A stretch of 64,000 nucleotides of DNA from JADLGL01 sp963823045 (GCA_963823045.1 CAWGKA010000003.1:186001-250000), one strand, 5' to 3'. Numbered from the stretch's first letter, positions 20,490 through 31,889 are shown. Program-made: numbers and translations. The notes: generated by a model not told the origin, from the letters alone.

Positions 20490-23098
20490 CTATTCCGCCG
20501 GCACTGCTACGGCCGGTCCGTTCCTTCGCGCCACCCTCCTGAGACCGAACAGTCCCGGCGCGTGCCGTATTGTCAGATCAAGCCATGAACAACAGAAGGG
20601 CCACCGAGAGTCCAGATTCGCCAACCCGGGCCGCGCAACCCAAACGCGCTCACCGGCAGCGATCTGATCGTTGCCCAAGAGGACCTGCCCGCCGGTCGCT
20701 GCGGCCAGCGCTTGCAGCTTATCGAAGTCCGCGCGGCCGAAATTGTATCGCGCCGGATAGGCGACATAGATCGAAGACGTGGCGGCGATGATTGCCGTCG
20801 GTCACGTCGATTTGATGTGCGCCGGTCGCCACCGGGAACGCTGCCTGATACCGGCCCGGCGCGATTTCGTTGAGCGCGACCTGCGTGGCGTCGGTCTGAT
20901 CGATCGTCGCCAAAACTGTTTTCGCCGACCATCGGCGTTCCGTCCGGGGCAACCGCGTCGACCGTCACTTGCACGGTGTCGCCGACGCGCTCGAGCGCGA
21001 CATTGAGACCAGTGCTCTCAGCGTTGGGCAGGAAGTGGCGGATGATCTGGGACCACATCAGCGGGTATTCCGGCATCTGGATCCAGTCCGCCGTGCCGGC
21101 GCCGGCGCCCTGCGTGGCGAAGGCGAGGACGTGACCGTTGCCATAATCCCATGACGCCATCAGCGGCACAGTGTTGCCGTCACTGTCGGTCAGGGTCATG
21201 TGAAGGTCGGCGCCAGGCTTGGCCGTCGTCCGCACGAAGGCGTAGACCGGTGGCAGCTGGTCGGGGAGATTGGCCAGGAAATCAGGGCTGCGATCGGCCC
21301 ACTGCACCTGAGCGATCTGCTCCTCATAAGGCGAGTTGGCCAGCATCAGGGCCTCTTGCGAGAGGATGGCCGGCAGCGCCCGGAAGTCGTCCGTCTCGTG
21401 GTAGGTGCCGCCGGTGAAATTGGCCATGTCGATCAGGCGCCGGTCCGCTCCCGCACCGATGCCCACGGCCGAGATCGAGATATTCGCTGCCGCAGCGGCG
21501 CGGGCGAGCGTATCGAAGTCACCGGCATTGGTGGCGCCGTCGGTGAGCACCACAATGTGCTTCGTCGCGGAGTCGGAGTTCGCGAGTTCGTCGATGGCGG
21601 CGGCGATGCCCGGATACATGTTGGTGCCGCCGCGTGCGGCAAGCACCGGCAGGAGCTGATCCTGGATGTAGGCGTCGTCGCGCTGCGCGGCCAAAGGCAC
21701 AAGGAGATAGGCCTCGAAGTCAAAGACGACGATGCCGACCTTCGCGCTCGGATCGAGCAGGCTGATGGCCGTTATGGTCGCCGACTTGGCGATATCGAGG
21801 CGGGTCTGATCGCCTATGAGGCCGTTCATGCTGGATGACCGATCGAGCACGAAGACGATGGCCACCTGCGGCGCCTGTTGATCGATGCGCGCGGACAGGG
21901 GTGACATGTCTTCGAACGCGGTTTGGTAGTAGCCGCCCGGACCGAAGGAATTCTCGCCGCCGAGGATCAGGAGGCCGCGTCCATGAACGCGCACCATCTG
22001 TTCCAGGTTCTGCTGGTTGTCGGTGCTGAAGTCGATCGCCGGAACATTCATCAACACGACGCTGTCATATTGCAGCCAGCCTTCCAGCGTCGTCGGCGCG
22101 TCCTCGGGCGTCAGGATTTCGCTGTCGAGCCCCTGAACCGTGAGCGCCTGCGCGAAATACTCGCCAAGGGCGGGCTGCGGCGTGACGATGGCGACCTTCG
22201 GCGTAGCCTCGACCGGGATCATCAGGCCGTTGGTGTTGTTCTGCGCGTAGGTATCGCCGTCCGCCGTTACGGTGACCTCGACCAGCAAATTGCCCTCGTC
22301 GCCCGCCGGGATCGGTGGCGTCTCCACCATCGTCCGTCCTGCAAGCAGATTGACATCCTGATCGACGATCGCCTCACCGGCGCGGGTGATGGTGATATGG
22401 GCCGGCCCAGCACGCTGGGCGAAGAGAACCGCCTGCAGGTGGAAGTTGTCGCCGGCAAAGACGCGCGGCGGCGCCGTCACCTGTTCGACCAGCACCTCGC
22501 CCGGCGGTAGATCGTTGACCGGCTGGATGTCGACGGTGAGGCCTCGGTCGGCAAGCATCGCCACCGCGTTGGCGATATCGCCTTCGGTCTCGTTGCCGTC
22601 CGTTGCCAAAACGACGTGGCCGTCGCGACCGGCCGGCACCATCGCCGCGGCGAGCATCATCGCCTCTTCAAGATTGGTGCCCGGCGCCTGACCGACCGCA
22701 GCACCGCCGCCCTGGTCGCCGCCAAGGTCGGTGGCAATCTGTGTGGTGTCGCCCGCCGTGATGACGCCGCCGCGCGTGCCGCCCGCGTCACCAAGATTTG
22801 CGACTTGCCCCAGCAACGCGTTGCGCGCGGCGCCCTGGTCCTGCGGACCGAGGTCAGCCCCAACAACAACCACGACATCCTGGGACGCTTGGCGCGCAAG
22901 CCACGGCAATCCCGCTATGGCGGCAACGAGAAAAGTCATCGAGGCGATGCGAACGCCCAGCATCCAACGGCGGCGCGACGACAAGGGATTGCTGCGCTGA
23001 AGCGCGGTGCGACGCAGGAACTGCTCGGAACCGCGACCGGCAAGCAGCGTCTCGGCGATGAGGAGAAGCAGCGCCACAGCGAGCAGCCACCACCACAC
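20490..23098 (-). CDS. von Willebrand factor A / glutamine amidotransferase-like membrane protein (frameshifted)
   Basis: A large cell-envelope protein with two membrane helices at its start (WWWLLAVALLLLIAE and MLGVRIASMTFLVAAI), an extracytoplasmic part with a GATase1-like region (GLLILGGENSFGPGGYYQ), and a VWA domain with a MIDAS motif VFVLDRSSSMNG and VVLTDGATNAGD. Several indels around 20700-20920 break the C-terminus, which appears to end at 20490 after a last membrane segment. There is no stop between this frame and the end of the preceding BatA-like gene; one missing G near 23130 would fuse them. Without fusion the start would be ATG 22961-22963. Confidence 0.75.
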
Positions 23099-24902
23099 AT
23101 GCGGCGATGCGTTGAGCAGCCCCGAATCCGACGAACTCGACCTGTGGCGCTAGGTTGACCTCACCGGCAGTGTTCGGATTGACGAGGATGAGGCGGACCG
23201 TGTCGCCGGCCTGCAGTGTGTAGATGCCGGCGCGATCCGGCACGAAGGTGTTCTCAATGCCTGCCAGGAGGTAGTCGACGCCCTGGGTATTGGCCGACCA
23301 GACGACGGCGCCATTCCCGTCAGTCACGGACCCGGAAACCAGTCGGGCTTCGATCGGACAAGGCGCGCCAACCAGACAGGGCGGCGGCGCCACCGATCCG
23401 ACGTCGACGCCGAGCCAATTGACGAGGTCGGAAACAAAGACCGGGAAACTCGTTTGCTGCGGCCAGTTCGAGCTCGCGATATCGAAGGCTACGCGCACCT
23501 CGCGGCCGTCCGGCGTCGTTCGCGCCTGGATCAGCGGCATGCCGCCCGTCTCCAGAACGGCGGTGGCGCCCTGCAGGCGGGGGAAGGCGTAGCCGAGCTG
23601 CAACTCGAGGCCGTCCCAGCTGATATTGGCGGCCAGCGGATGCTCGGCGTTCCAGCCCGTGACCGACGGCGCCTGTATGCCCGAGGGCATCGCTTCGCCT
23701 GCGACCCGGCCGCTGCCGAGCCACAGAACGTTCGTCGCCGGCTTGCGGGCGACCGTGACGTTGTCGACGATAACGAGGTCGAACTGGCTGTCGTCGGCCG
23801 GCAGCGCGTCTGCCTCGACAAGCTGGATGCCATCGATGGATTGCAGGGCCGCTATCAGCGGATCGGTGTGCTGGCCGAGATAGAGGATGCGCGCGCCGAT
23901 CGGCTGCGGGCGGACGGCAAACCGGAACTGATTGTCCTCCGGCCCCGCGTCGCGCGGCAACGCAAGAACGACGGTACCGGCGCCAGGCAGATCAAGATCC
24001 TGGACGAAACCCTGTTCCAGCGGCGCAATCGGCTCGTTGTTGTCCGGGTTGGCTGGCGGCGGGCGAGAGACGTCAAAACTGTCCAGCTGTACGAATCCGT
24101 CGGTGCCCTCCGGCTGGAACAGCACGCGGACAGTCACCTCGGTGGGTGGCCGGACGCCCGTGAAGGTGACTGCGCCGAATGCCCGCCACTGGCCCGCCGC
24201 GGCGTCGACCGGGGACAGCGACGCCGTCAAGCCGAGATTGATGGTGTCTTTCTCGCCGAAGACGACGCGATCGACATTGATATCCGGGAAGGCGCCCCCG
24301 AGAGCAGCTTCGCCAGCGTCGGCGCCGTCGGTGAGGATGACGATGTTAGGCGTCTCGTCGCCGGCGATGAGTGAAGCAACGAGGTCGGTTGCCGTCTGCC
24401 AATCGGCGGGGCCGTCGGTTGCGGACAGCGTCTGCAGGATCGAAACGATCCCGGCGGCATCCGACTGCCGCGCGACTTCGATGCGCGGATTGGGGCCGAC
24501 GGTGACGACCGAGAAGCGGTTGCCGGAATCGGGATCGGCCGATTCGATTCGCTGGATCAGCGACGAAAGGGCCTCATCGAAGCGGCTTGGCGAGACATCC
24601 GTTGCCCTCATTGAGGCCGACGAATCCAGCACATAGACCGTATGCTCGGATGAGCCGCGATTGGCGCCGAGCATCGGCTGGGCCAAGGCAAGCGCCACGA
24701 GAATCACGACAAGCAGCTGCAGCGCCAGGAGCACGCTGGGCGGCGGCCAGCGCAAGGAACGGCGCGGCGAGCCGGTGTTGTCGATCAGCCGCCAGAGCAG
24801 CACGCTCGGAATGTCGAGCTGCCGGCGGCGGCGCATATGCAGGACCAGTACGGCAAATGCCAGCCCGCCCAGGATCAGCCAGACGGGCGAAAGAAACGTC
24901 AC
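23099..24902 (-). CDS. BatA-like VWA protein
   Basis: Starts GTG at 24900-24902 with the BatA N-terminal membrane segment (TFLSPVWLILGGLAFAVLVL, then HMRRRRQLDIPSVLLWRL), a second helix, and an extracytoplasmic VWA domain with VYVLDSSASMRATD and NIVILTDGADAGE. A long beta-rich region follows (to about residue 590) ending EVNLAPQVEFVGFG, after which the frame continues as GLLNASPH then WWWLL in the next frame. So the end given here is where similarity passes into the adjacent frame, not a stop codon. Its start overlaps the preceding stop by GTGA. Confidence 0.75.
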
Positions 24903-26495
24903 TCCGCACGCTCCGCCTGAATTGCCTGGAAGTAGCGCCCGACAGCCTCGAGAGCGGCGGCGGGCACCTGCGTGCGCGTTACCTCATGCTCATTCAGGTT
25001 CTGCCAAATGCCGGTCGTGAGCCCGTCTTCGTTGACGGCCCGCAACTCCGTCATCGGCGGCAGATTGAGCGTGATCATGCGTCCGTTGCCAGGATCGGCG
25101 TCGAGCAGCGTCATGTTGCCGTTCGTGGCGAGGATGTTGATCGGATGACCTTCGGCGTCAAAGAGCTCAGCGGTGCCGAGGCCCGCGAGATTTCCTCCCG
25201 CGCCCTCCCCGAAGCCGACGACGGCGACTTCCGGATTGACGGCGACGTTGTCCGGCACCTTGTCCGGATCGTCAGGGTTCAGATCATCACCGGCATAGGG
25301 ATTGTCCGGCTCGGCGAGGTTGTGATTGAGCTCATCGGGAACGTTCGCACCCTCGACGACATTGACGTTCTCCGCCGCGACTGTGCCGGCGGCCGGCGGC
25401 AAATCGATCGGGCCGTCCGTCGGAACGTTGGCGCCGGCAAGTCCAGTATGGTCGACCGGCGTGTCGAGTTCCGGGGGCGCCGGCCGCATTGGTGTTGGTG
25501 TTCTCCGTGACGCGATAGCGGTCGGGATCAACGGCACGAAGCGTATCGTCGAGCAGCTGCGTGCGGTTTCCTGCGTCCGTCGGGCCAATGCCGTTGGCCG
25601 CGTAGGCATCGTTGGTCGCATCGAGGAGACGCTGCAGTTGGTCGCCGAGAGCGCTGCGGTCTATCGCAGGGTTTGCCGCGACCTCATTGCCCAGCGCCAA
25701 CAGCTCCGCCGCAACGGCCTGCAAGGTCGGATCCGATCGAGCTTGACCGTCTTGGGCGATGATCGCGGCAATGGCGCGTAGCTGGCCGGCGGTGGTCGTC
25801 CGCTCGTCGGGCGTCAGCGCGTTCGTCCCGACCGTCGGGGTTGCGGTCGCGCGCACGGTTCCGCCGGCCGATCCGACGTGGAGCGGCGCGGGCGGCGTGA
25901 TGACAATCAGGGCCGCGATCACGGCGAGGATCGGGACGATGATCGCCTGCCATTGCAGACGCAAAGGCGACAGGCTGCGCACATCGACCATGGCGGCGCG
26001 GCGCGCGGCGTCCTGCAGAAGCGCTTCGCGGATCACGCCTGGAGACTTGTTCGGCGCCTGCGCGACTTCGAGAGCCGTGCTCAGCCTTTCCTCCATGGCG
26101 AAGCGGCGATCGGCGGCGCGCGCCATGCCGCCGATACCCGGGCGACGGGCGGCGACGGTGAAGATCGCGACGATGAGAGCGGCAACCGCTGCGATCACGG
26201 CCACGATCAGGTGTTGCGGCAGCGGCGCTGCGCGCCAATCGGTCATCCAGGCCGGGACCGACAGCCATTCGAAGGACAGGATGGGCGAGAGTGCGCCGAG
26301 CACGGCGTGCAGCAATTCGAGCACGATAAAAAGCCCGAAGCCGACGGCAATGCTAGTCAGCGCACCATTGATGAAGGTGCGCAGCTCCGCCCGCCGACGC
26401 GCCCTGGCAAGGCTGTCGACGAGGTCGTTCAGGCGACCGTCATGCGTACCCTCGCGTGGCGCGGTTGGCACCGAGCCATGCGTTTCGGCTGTCAT
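24899..26495 (-). CDS. Conserved membrane protein, first gene of the MoxR/VWA operon (frameshifted)
   Basis: About 531 residues. The N-terminal third has several membrane helices (FINGALTSIAVGFGLFIVLE; IVAVIAAVAALIVAIF; IIVPILAVIAALIVI) with a basic soluble loop between them; the rest is Ala/Asp/Asn-rich, extracytoplasmic and low in complexity (repeated NVP, NPDDPD, PDN). A frame change near 25485 joins the halves. Position ahead of BatA-like, VWA, MoxR and DUF58 genes is typical of these envelope operons. I do not recognise a named family with confidence; a DUF4175-like relationship is possible. Confidence 0.65.
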
Positions 26496-26897
26496 TAGCT
26501 CTACTCCCCGGCGAGTCTGCGTTTGCTGTTCTTCGCCAACCGCTGGTGCGACCTCTCCCCGCGAGATCGCAACCAGATATGGTATTTGGTGAAATACTTG
26601 TCATCTCGATGCCGCGCAATGCCCATATTCGTGATCGGCCGCGCCGATACGTCTTCGCTACGCATCACGCAAACCGACGCGCACCCGGTCCTTTTGGATG
26701 CCGAAAATGTCAGAAATTCTGCCAAAACCGTTGCCGACTCTATTTGCGCGGGCCCTGACAGGTATGCTAAGCGAGGCGCGTAGCCGTTTGATCCGATGGT
26801 CCAAAGCGGCAAGAAATTGTTCGTTGTCGTCCCCATCGAAGCGTGATGGAAGCTGGGCGGGAGTTGGAACGGGCGCAAAGAGGGATATCACACACAT
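26496..26897. promoter_or_regulatory. Divergent intergenic region between the MoxR operon and the cytochrome c/PQQ dehydrogenase genes
   Basis: Four hundred bases with no convincing gene. It should carry the promoter of the MoxR operon (leftward) and of the cytochrome c gene (rightward). The stretch 26560-26660 is less GC-rich than its surroundings, as promoters often are. I see no strong operator palindrome. Confidence 0.4.
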
Positions 26898-27332
26898 ATG
26901 CAGAAGAAGTCTCTTACCGCTCTTGTCGGAGCTATCGGTGCAGCCTGCCTCGTCGCGGGCGGGATGGTCGTTACCACGGCCGAGGCCGAACCTCTGCAGG
27001 TCGCTCAGGCCTCGGGCGAGCCCGACATGGCCACGCTGATGACCGAAGGCGAAGCTCTGTTCAACTCCAATTGCGCCGGCTGTCATGCACGCGACGGAAC
27101 GGGTGACGAGAACGGCCTCCCGGGTCCGAAACTCGTAGGCAATGACTTTCTTGCCTCCGCGGGTGCGATCATCGGCCAGATCATGGTCGGCAATCCGAAC
27201 CACGGCATGCCGCCCTTCCTGGATCGGCTGAACGACCGCGAGATCGCGGCAATTGCGACCTATGTTCGCAATTCGTGGGGCAACGCTTACGGCATTGTTC
27301 CGGTGAACTCGGTCACGATTCGCCGGCCCTAA
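26898..27332 (+). CDS. Class I cytochrome c, XoxG-like partner of the PQQ dehydrogenase
   Basis: A 144-residue periplasmic cytochrome c. A signal peptide (residues 1-about 31, ending TTAEA) precedes one haem site, Cys59-Ala-Gly-Cys62-His63, and a likely axial Met104 in NPNHGMPPF. By position just upstream of a quinoprotein dehydrogenase, it is the probable electron acceptor. Its haem domain is almost the same as the C-terminal domain of the fusion protein at 38122-39120 (ending NSVTIRRP in both). A strong terminator follows, so part of the transcription may stop before the dehydrogenase gene. Confidence 0.9.
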   Translation: MQKKSLTALVGAIGAACLVAGGMVVTTAEAEPLQVAQASGEPDMATLMTEGEALFNSNCAGCHARDGTGDENGLPGPKLVGNDFLASAGAIIGQIMVGNPNHGMPPFLDRLNDREIAAIATYVRNSWGNAYGIVPVNSVTIRRP

Positions 27333-27348
27333 TTCGGCAAGTCAAAAC

Positions 27349-27376
27349 AGCCGGCGCCCACGGGCGCCGGCTTTCT
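27349..27376 (+). terminator. Rho-independent terminator after cytochrome c
   Basis: A stem of 11 base pairs, AGCCGGCGCCC against GGGCGCCGGCT, followed by TTCTT. It stands 16 bases after the cytochrome c stop and about 125 bases before the dehydrogenase start. Confidence 0.85.
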
Positions 27377-27500
27377 TGCCAGTGCAGTCACAAGAAAAAC
27401 AGCTCGGAAAGGAGAACAGGTAGAGGAAACGCCAAACAAAAACACACTATCAGAATACCGTAGTTCAACTTAATCGCTAAAAAACAAGGAGGGCGAGTAA

Positions 27501-29447
27501 GTGATTACTCGGAACACTTTGAAGGTTTCGACCTCGGCCATTGCTATGGTTGCGGGTTGCGGCATGGCCACCTCGGCTTTCGCCAACCAGGACGTCATGG
27601 ATCACATCGCCGCTGGCGATGTCGTTCAGCCGAACATCACCTATGACGGCCACAACTTCTCATCGTTCGATCAGATCAACCTGTCGAACGTCGCTGATCT
27701 GACCGTCGCTTGGACGCTGCAGCTCGGCGTTATGGACCAGTATGAGGCTTCGCCTCTGGTCGTCGGCAACACGATGTACATCGTCTCGCCGGTCAACCAG
27801 TCGGAAGGTTCGGGTCAGGCCCCGAACGAGGTTCTGGCTATCGACCTCAACGACAACGGCAAGATCCTCTGGGAGTTCCGTCCGGACGTCGATCGCGAGG
27901 CTGGCCTTCAGGCCTGCTGCGGCGCCCAGACCCGTGGCCTTCAGTACGCCGAAGGCAACATCTACTTCCACACCATCGACGGTCAGGTGTTCGCGCTTGA
28001 CGGCGAGACCGGCGAGGCGCTGTGGCGCTCCGTTGGCGCCGACGTCACCATCCGCGAGCATGCGCCGGGCAACGGCATCATCATTGATGACCTCTACATC
28101 ATCGGTAACGAGGGTGGCGAATGGGGTGTCCGTGGTAAGGTGTCGGCCTTCGACATCCACACCGGCCAGACCCAGTGGGTCATGTACAACATGGGCCCGG
28201 ACAACGAAGTCGGCATCGGCCCGCGCTTCAACCCGTATTACGACGATGACAAGAGGGGTTCGCTGTCGACCTGGTACGGCGATTCCTGGCGTCGTGGCGG
28301 TGGCACCGTTTGGGGCTACTTCACCTACGATCCGGATTCGAACCAGTTCTTCTACTCGACCGGCAACTGCGGTCCGTGGAACCCGGACTATCGTCGTGAG
28401 TGGGGCGTGATCGACCTCGACGCCAACAATGGTGTCCAGTCGTACAAGAACAACTGGTGCGCCTCCATGATGTCCCGTGACGCCACCACCGGTGAGCTGA
28501 TCTGGGCCTACAACATGACCCCGCAGGACATGTGGGACTATGACGAGCCGCTGAACACGCCGCTCGTCGACGTCGACATGAACGGTGACGGCACGGTCGA
28601 TCACACGGCCATGAAGGCAGCCCGTATCGGCTACTTCTACGTTTGGGACCGGGCCGACGGCCAGCTCCTCAACGACCCGTGGCCGTTCGTCTACGTCAAC
28701 TTCATGTCCGGCGTGGACCCCGACACCGGTCGTCCGATCTACAACCTCGAGACCCTTGAGTTCACGGCCGCCGAGGATCGGGCGAACTACACCACCGGTC
28801 AGGACATCTTCACCGACGAGCAGCGGGCCGACCCGGACTTCACCGGTACTGAAGTCTATGTCTGTCCGTTCATTCAGGCCCGCAACTGGCAGAATGAGTC
28901 CTATTCTGACCAGACCGGCCTGTACTATGTCGCGACGACCAACGGCTGCGGCGGCCTCCGTGCTGTCGAAGGCGAGTATGTCGCTGGTGAAGGCTACATC
29001 CTCCAGGCGTTCAACCCGTTCGGCCCGATCTATGGTCCGTTCGGCCTTGATGGCGAGCCCACGACCGTTAGCGGTCAGATCCGGGCCATCGATCCGGTCT
29101 CCGGCTCGATTGCTTGGAGTGCGGAGTACTCCCCGAACAACAACACCCCGGTCTTCTCGACCGCCGGTGGCCTGGTGTTCCAGGGTGGTTCGCATGACGG
29201 TGCGATGCACGCCTACAACGCCATGACCGGCGAACCGGTGTGGTCGTTCCCGACGGGCTCGCAGTACAGCCAGTCGGCGATCGCCTACATGCATGATGGC
29301 CGGCAGTACATCGCCATCATCGCGTCGGGCTCCAACACCGGCCAGGTCAATGTCGGCGACGACGCGAACGATGCAGATCGTTATCGTCGCGCTGGCTCGA
29401 CCCTCTATGTCTTCGCTCTGCCGGAGGCAGTTGCCGGCGGCATGTAA
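27501..29447 (+). CDS. PQQ-dependent alcohol dehydrogenase, lanthanide type (copy 1)
   Basis: A 648-residue periplasmic quinoprotein of the methanol/ethanol dehydrogenase family: signal peptide ending SAFA, then an eight-bladed propeller. PQQ-pocket features seen: adjacent cysteines in ACCGAQTRG (vicinal disulfide), the metal-ligand Glu in GGEWGVRG, Asn in STGNCGPWNPDYR, and the catalytic Asp346-Tyr-Asp348 (28536-28544) in MWDYDEP. The second Asp of this pair marks lanthanide-dependent enzymes such as XoxF and PedH; calcium-type MxaF has Ala. The sequence is not a canonical XoxF. The GTG start follows GGAGGG. Copy 2 differs at roughly 7% of positions by eye over the first 290 residues. The substrate is unproven. 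Confidence 0.93.
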   Translation: MITRNTLKVSTSAIAMVAGCGMATSAFANQDVMDHIAAGDVVQPNITYDGHNFSSFDQINLSNVADLTVAWTLQLGVMDQYEASPLVVGNTMYIVSPVNQSEGSGQAPNEVLAIDLNDNGKILWEFRPDVDREAGLQACCGAQTRGLQYAEGNIYFHTIDGQVFALDGETGEALWRSVGADVTIREHAPGNGIIIDDLYIIGNEGGEWGVRGKVSAFDIHTGQTQWVMYNMGPDNEVGIGPRFNPYYDDDKRGSLSTWYGDSWRRGGGTVWGYFTYDPDSNQFFYSTGNCGPWNPDYRREWGVIDLDANNGVQSYKNNWCASMMSRDATTGELIWAYNMTPQDMWDYDEPLNTPLVDVDMNGDGTVDHTAMKAARIGYFYVWDRADGQLLNDPWPFVYVNFMSGVDPDTGRPIYNLETLEFTAAEDRANYTTGQDIFTDEQRADPDFTGTEVYVCPFIQARNWQNESYSDQTGLYYVATTNGCGGLRAVEGEYVAGEGYILQAFNPFGPIYGPFGLDGEPTTVSGQIRAIDPVSGSIAWSAEYSPNNNTPVFSTAGGLVFQGGSHDGAMHAYNAMTGEPVWSFPTGSQYSQSAIAYMHDGRQYIAIIASGSNTGQVNVGDDANDADRYRRAGSTLYVFALPEAVAGGM

Positions 29448-29466
29448 GCCGTTTGCACGTAACACG

Positions 29467-29495
29467 GGCCCCGGCGCACGCGCCGGGGCCTTTTT
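29467..29495 (+). terminator. Rho-independent terminator after PQQ dehydrogenase copy 1
   Basis: A perfect 10-bp stem GGCCCCGGCG/CGCCGGGGCC with a CACG loop and then TTTTT, 19 bases after the stop codon. Confidence 0.95.
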
Positions 29496-29645
29496 GTTGA
29501 CGGGAGCGCACACCAAAGGACCGCCGCGGCAATTAGGGAGGCTTCAGCAACGTCTCCCGACGATCACGAAAATGCGACTCCGGGGCGACAATGCGCGCTA
29601 TAGTGTGGCTGGCCGACAGTGCCTTTCCGGTGTACGGTTTGATCA

Positions 29646-30507
29646 ATGCCTAGCCTCTTCACCCGCCAGCCGAAAAAAACCCCAGTGATTAGAACAGCAG
29701 TTGCAGCGGGCTTGGGTCTTTCGCTTGCCGCTTTCGCAGGCAGCTTGCCGGCCCAGGCTTGGGAAATGCGCGTTTGCGCCGACTTCAACCGGATGCCGTT
29801 CACGAATAGCGACGCCGCCGGTTTCGAGAACAAGATCGCCCAGGTGCTTGCCGATGAGATGGGCGCGACGCTGGCCTTCGAGTGGTGGCCGCAGCGCGAC
29901 GTCATGGTGAACAACGCGCTCCGTCCGGGCGACTGTGACGTCGTCATGGGCGTCGCCGAGGGACAGGCCGGCGTTCTCACCACCCTCTCCTATTATCGCT
30001 CGCCCTTCGTCTTCGTGTACCGTGCCGATGCCGGCTACGACATCACGACGTTCGACGATCCGGTGTTGCGCGACCTGCGGCTCGGCGTCGAGCCCTATAT
30101 GGGTCCGACACATCAGGCCTTCATGACGCGCGGCCTCGGCGAAAACATCGTTCAGGAATTCGATTATATCGGCGGCGACGATGACCGATCCGCTCATCGG
30201 CGCCGTGCAGGCGGTTGAGAATGGCACGGTCGATGTCGTTGCGCTTTGGGGACCTGCGGCAGGCTACTACGCTGCGCAATCGCCGGTGCCCCTGGTGGTA
30301 CAGCCGGTGCCACCCTTCGAGCCGCCCTTCATTCCGATGTATGTGAACATCTCGATTGGCGTTCGCGAGGGCGACGAGGAGCTCCGCGATCTGCTCGATC
30401 TCGCCATCGCCAATGCGTGGGATCAGATCTACGCCATCCTCGACGAGTACCACGTTCCAACCATGCCGCTGCCGCGGCCGACAGCGACGCTGGAGCTGCC
30501 GCAGTGA
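29646..30507 (+). CDS. XoxJ-like periplasmic binding protein of the quinoprotein system (frameshifted)
   Basis: About 287 residues, a solute-binding-fold (type 3) protein of the 'quinoprotein dehydrogenase-associated' family to which XoxJ/MxaJ belong. A signal peptide ends near LPAQA, then EMRVCADFNRMPFTN, the family's CxDpxxxPfsn-like opening, and GDCDVVMGVAEG. One indel near 30175 joins this to DPLIGAVQAVENGTVDVVALWGP. XoxJ is thought to help activate or assemble the dehydrogenase; that role is inferred here. The stop overlaps the next start as GTGA. Confidence 0.85.
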
Positions 30508-31827
30508 CCTGGCAACCGACACGACGTCAACTTCTCACCTATGGCGGCATGGCCGCTTCGGCGAGCCTCCTGCCTTCCTTCGCGCGGGCGCAGTCAGCAC
30601 CAGTGGAAACGATCCGCATTGGAGCTGTATTTCCGGCGCGGAACGGCCTCAGCCGCGTGCTGACATCCGTCAATGACTATATCGGATCAGCCGGACGACA
30701 AGGTTCGCTGCTTGCCGAACAGCGCATCGGCGAGGTGGCGGCGCAGGACGGTGTCGATCTGAAGGTCTTGCAGGCCAACTCGCCGACTCCGGAAGCCGCG
30801 CGTCGCGCCGTCGAACGCATGATCGAAGTCGAGAATATCGACGCGATGGTGACGGGCGTCGGTGACGGCCAGCTCGACGCGGTCGCCTCGATCATCGAGG
30901 ACGGCCGGTATTCCAGTTTTCAACATCGCCACGCCGACCGACGCATATCGCCAAGGGTCCTGCAGCCGCAACCTGTTCCATATGGAAGCCAGCGACGCGA
31001 TGTATCTCGACGCAATGGTCCAATGGTCCGCGGGCCAGGGTCACAACAAGTGGTTCATCGTTCGCGAGAACAGCGACCGCGGCGCCGCGATGCAGGACCG
31101 TGCCGTGAAGGCGATCGCCAAGTTCGGCAATGGCGGCGAGGCCGTTGGTGCCGCGTCGACCACTCTTGAACAGCCGAGCTATCTCGGCGAGATCGATCGC
31201 GCGCGCCGCGCCGGCGCCGACGCGATCCTTGTGCTCCTCAACGGCGTTGACCAGTTCGCGTTCCTCGGCCAGGTGCAGATCGCCCAGACCGACGTCGCGG
31301 TGGTGCCCTTCCCGGACCCGATCGGGCAGACTCGCGACTATATTCTTGCGATCCGCCAGACGGCCCCGGAGTACACGCCGCCGCATCGCATCCAACTGTG
31401 GGAGACGACGCTGGAGGCGAACGGCGCCGACGATTTCAATCAGCGCTACTCGACCCGCTACAGCGAGGCGACCGATCCGCCGGCATGGGCTTCGTACAAC
31501 GCCATCAAGGTCTATTACGACGCGGTCAAGGCCGTGGGCAGCAAGGATCCGGCGGCGGTGATCTCCTATCTAGAAGATCCCTCGACGATGCTGGATGTGA
31601 TGAAAGGTCCGGGCACGTCGTTCCGGCCCTGGGATCACCAGCTTCGCCAGCCGCTTTATCTCGTGCAGGTCGACTTCAATACCGTCGTCGATCGTGCGCA
31701 GTTGGCAACGCGTATTGGCGTCGCCTCGCTCGAAGAGGAACTGCCGCCGGGCGATATGGGCGCCGATCCTGTCGCCTGGCTCGACCAATATGGCGACGGA
31801 CCCGAAGACAGCGCTTGCCGGCTTTAA
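30504..31827 (+). CDS. Type 1 periplasmic ligand-binding protein, PQQ-system family (paralogue 1, frameshifted)
   Basis: About 440 residues of the branched-chain-amino-acid-type binding fold found next to PQQ alcohol dehydrogenases. The N-terminus RRQLLTYGGMAASASLLPS looks like a Tat signal. Later segments include AARRAVERMIEVENIDAMV and the end-region SFRPWDHQLRQPLYLVQVD, which is shared almost word for word with the paralogue at 36600-37890. A frame change near 30905 (VPVFNIAT side) is needed. The ligand is unknown; no permease of the matching importer type is nearby, so a signalling or delivery role is possible. Confidence 0.8.
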
Positions 31828-31863
31828 GCAGGCGTTCCCGACCTCCACCTCTCGCGAATATCG

Positions 31864-31889
31864 TTCGGGCGGCCCTAGTGCCGCCCGAA
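31864..31889. terminator. Hairpin between convergent genes, probable bidirectional terminator
   Basis: A perfect 10-bp inverted repeat TTCGGGCGGC/GCCGCCCGAA around a six-base loop, in the gap between the binding-protein gene (plus) and the ABC permease gene (minus). The T-rich tract on the plus side is short. Confidence 0.75.

Noticed and set aside
27501..29447. Naming the dehydrogenases xoxF outright
   Set aside because: The lanthanide-type Asp is present, but the sequence around the active site differs from XoxF types I know, so no symbol is given.
27660..29516. A 618-codon minus-strand frame opposite dehydrogenase copy 1
   Set aside because: It is an antisense shadow of a gene with strong codon bias; the same shadow appears opposite copy 2 at 48571-50055.
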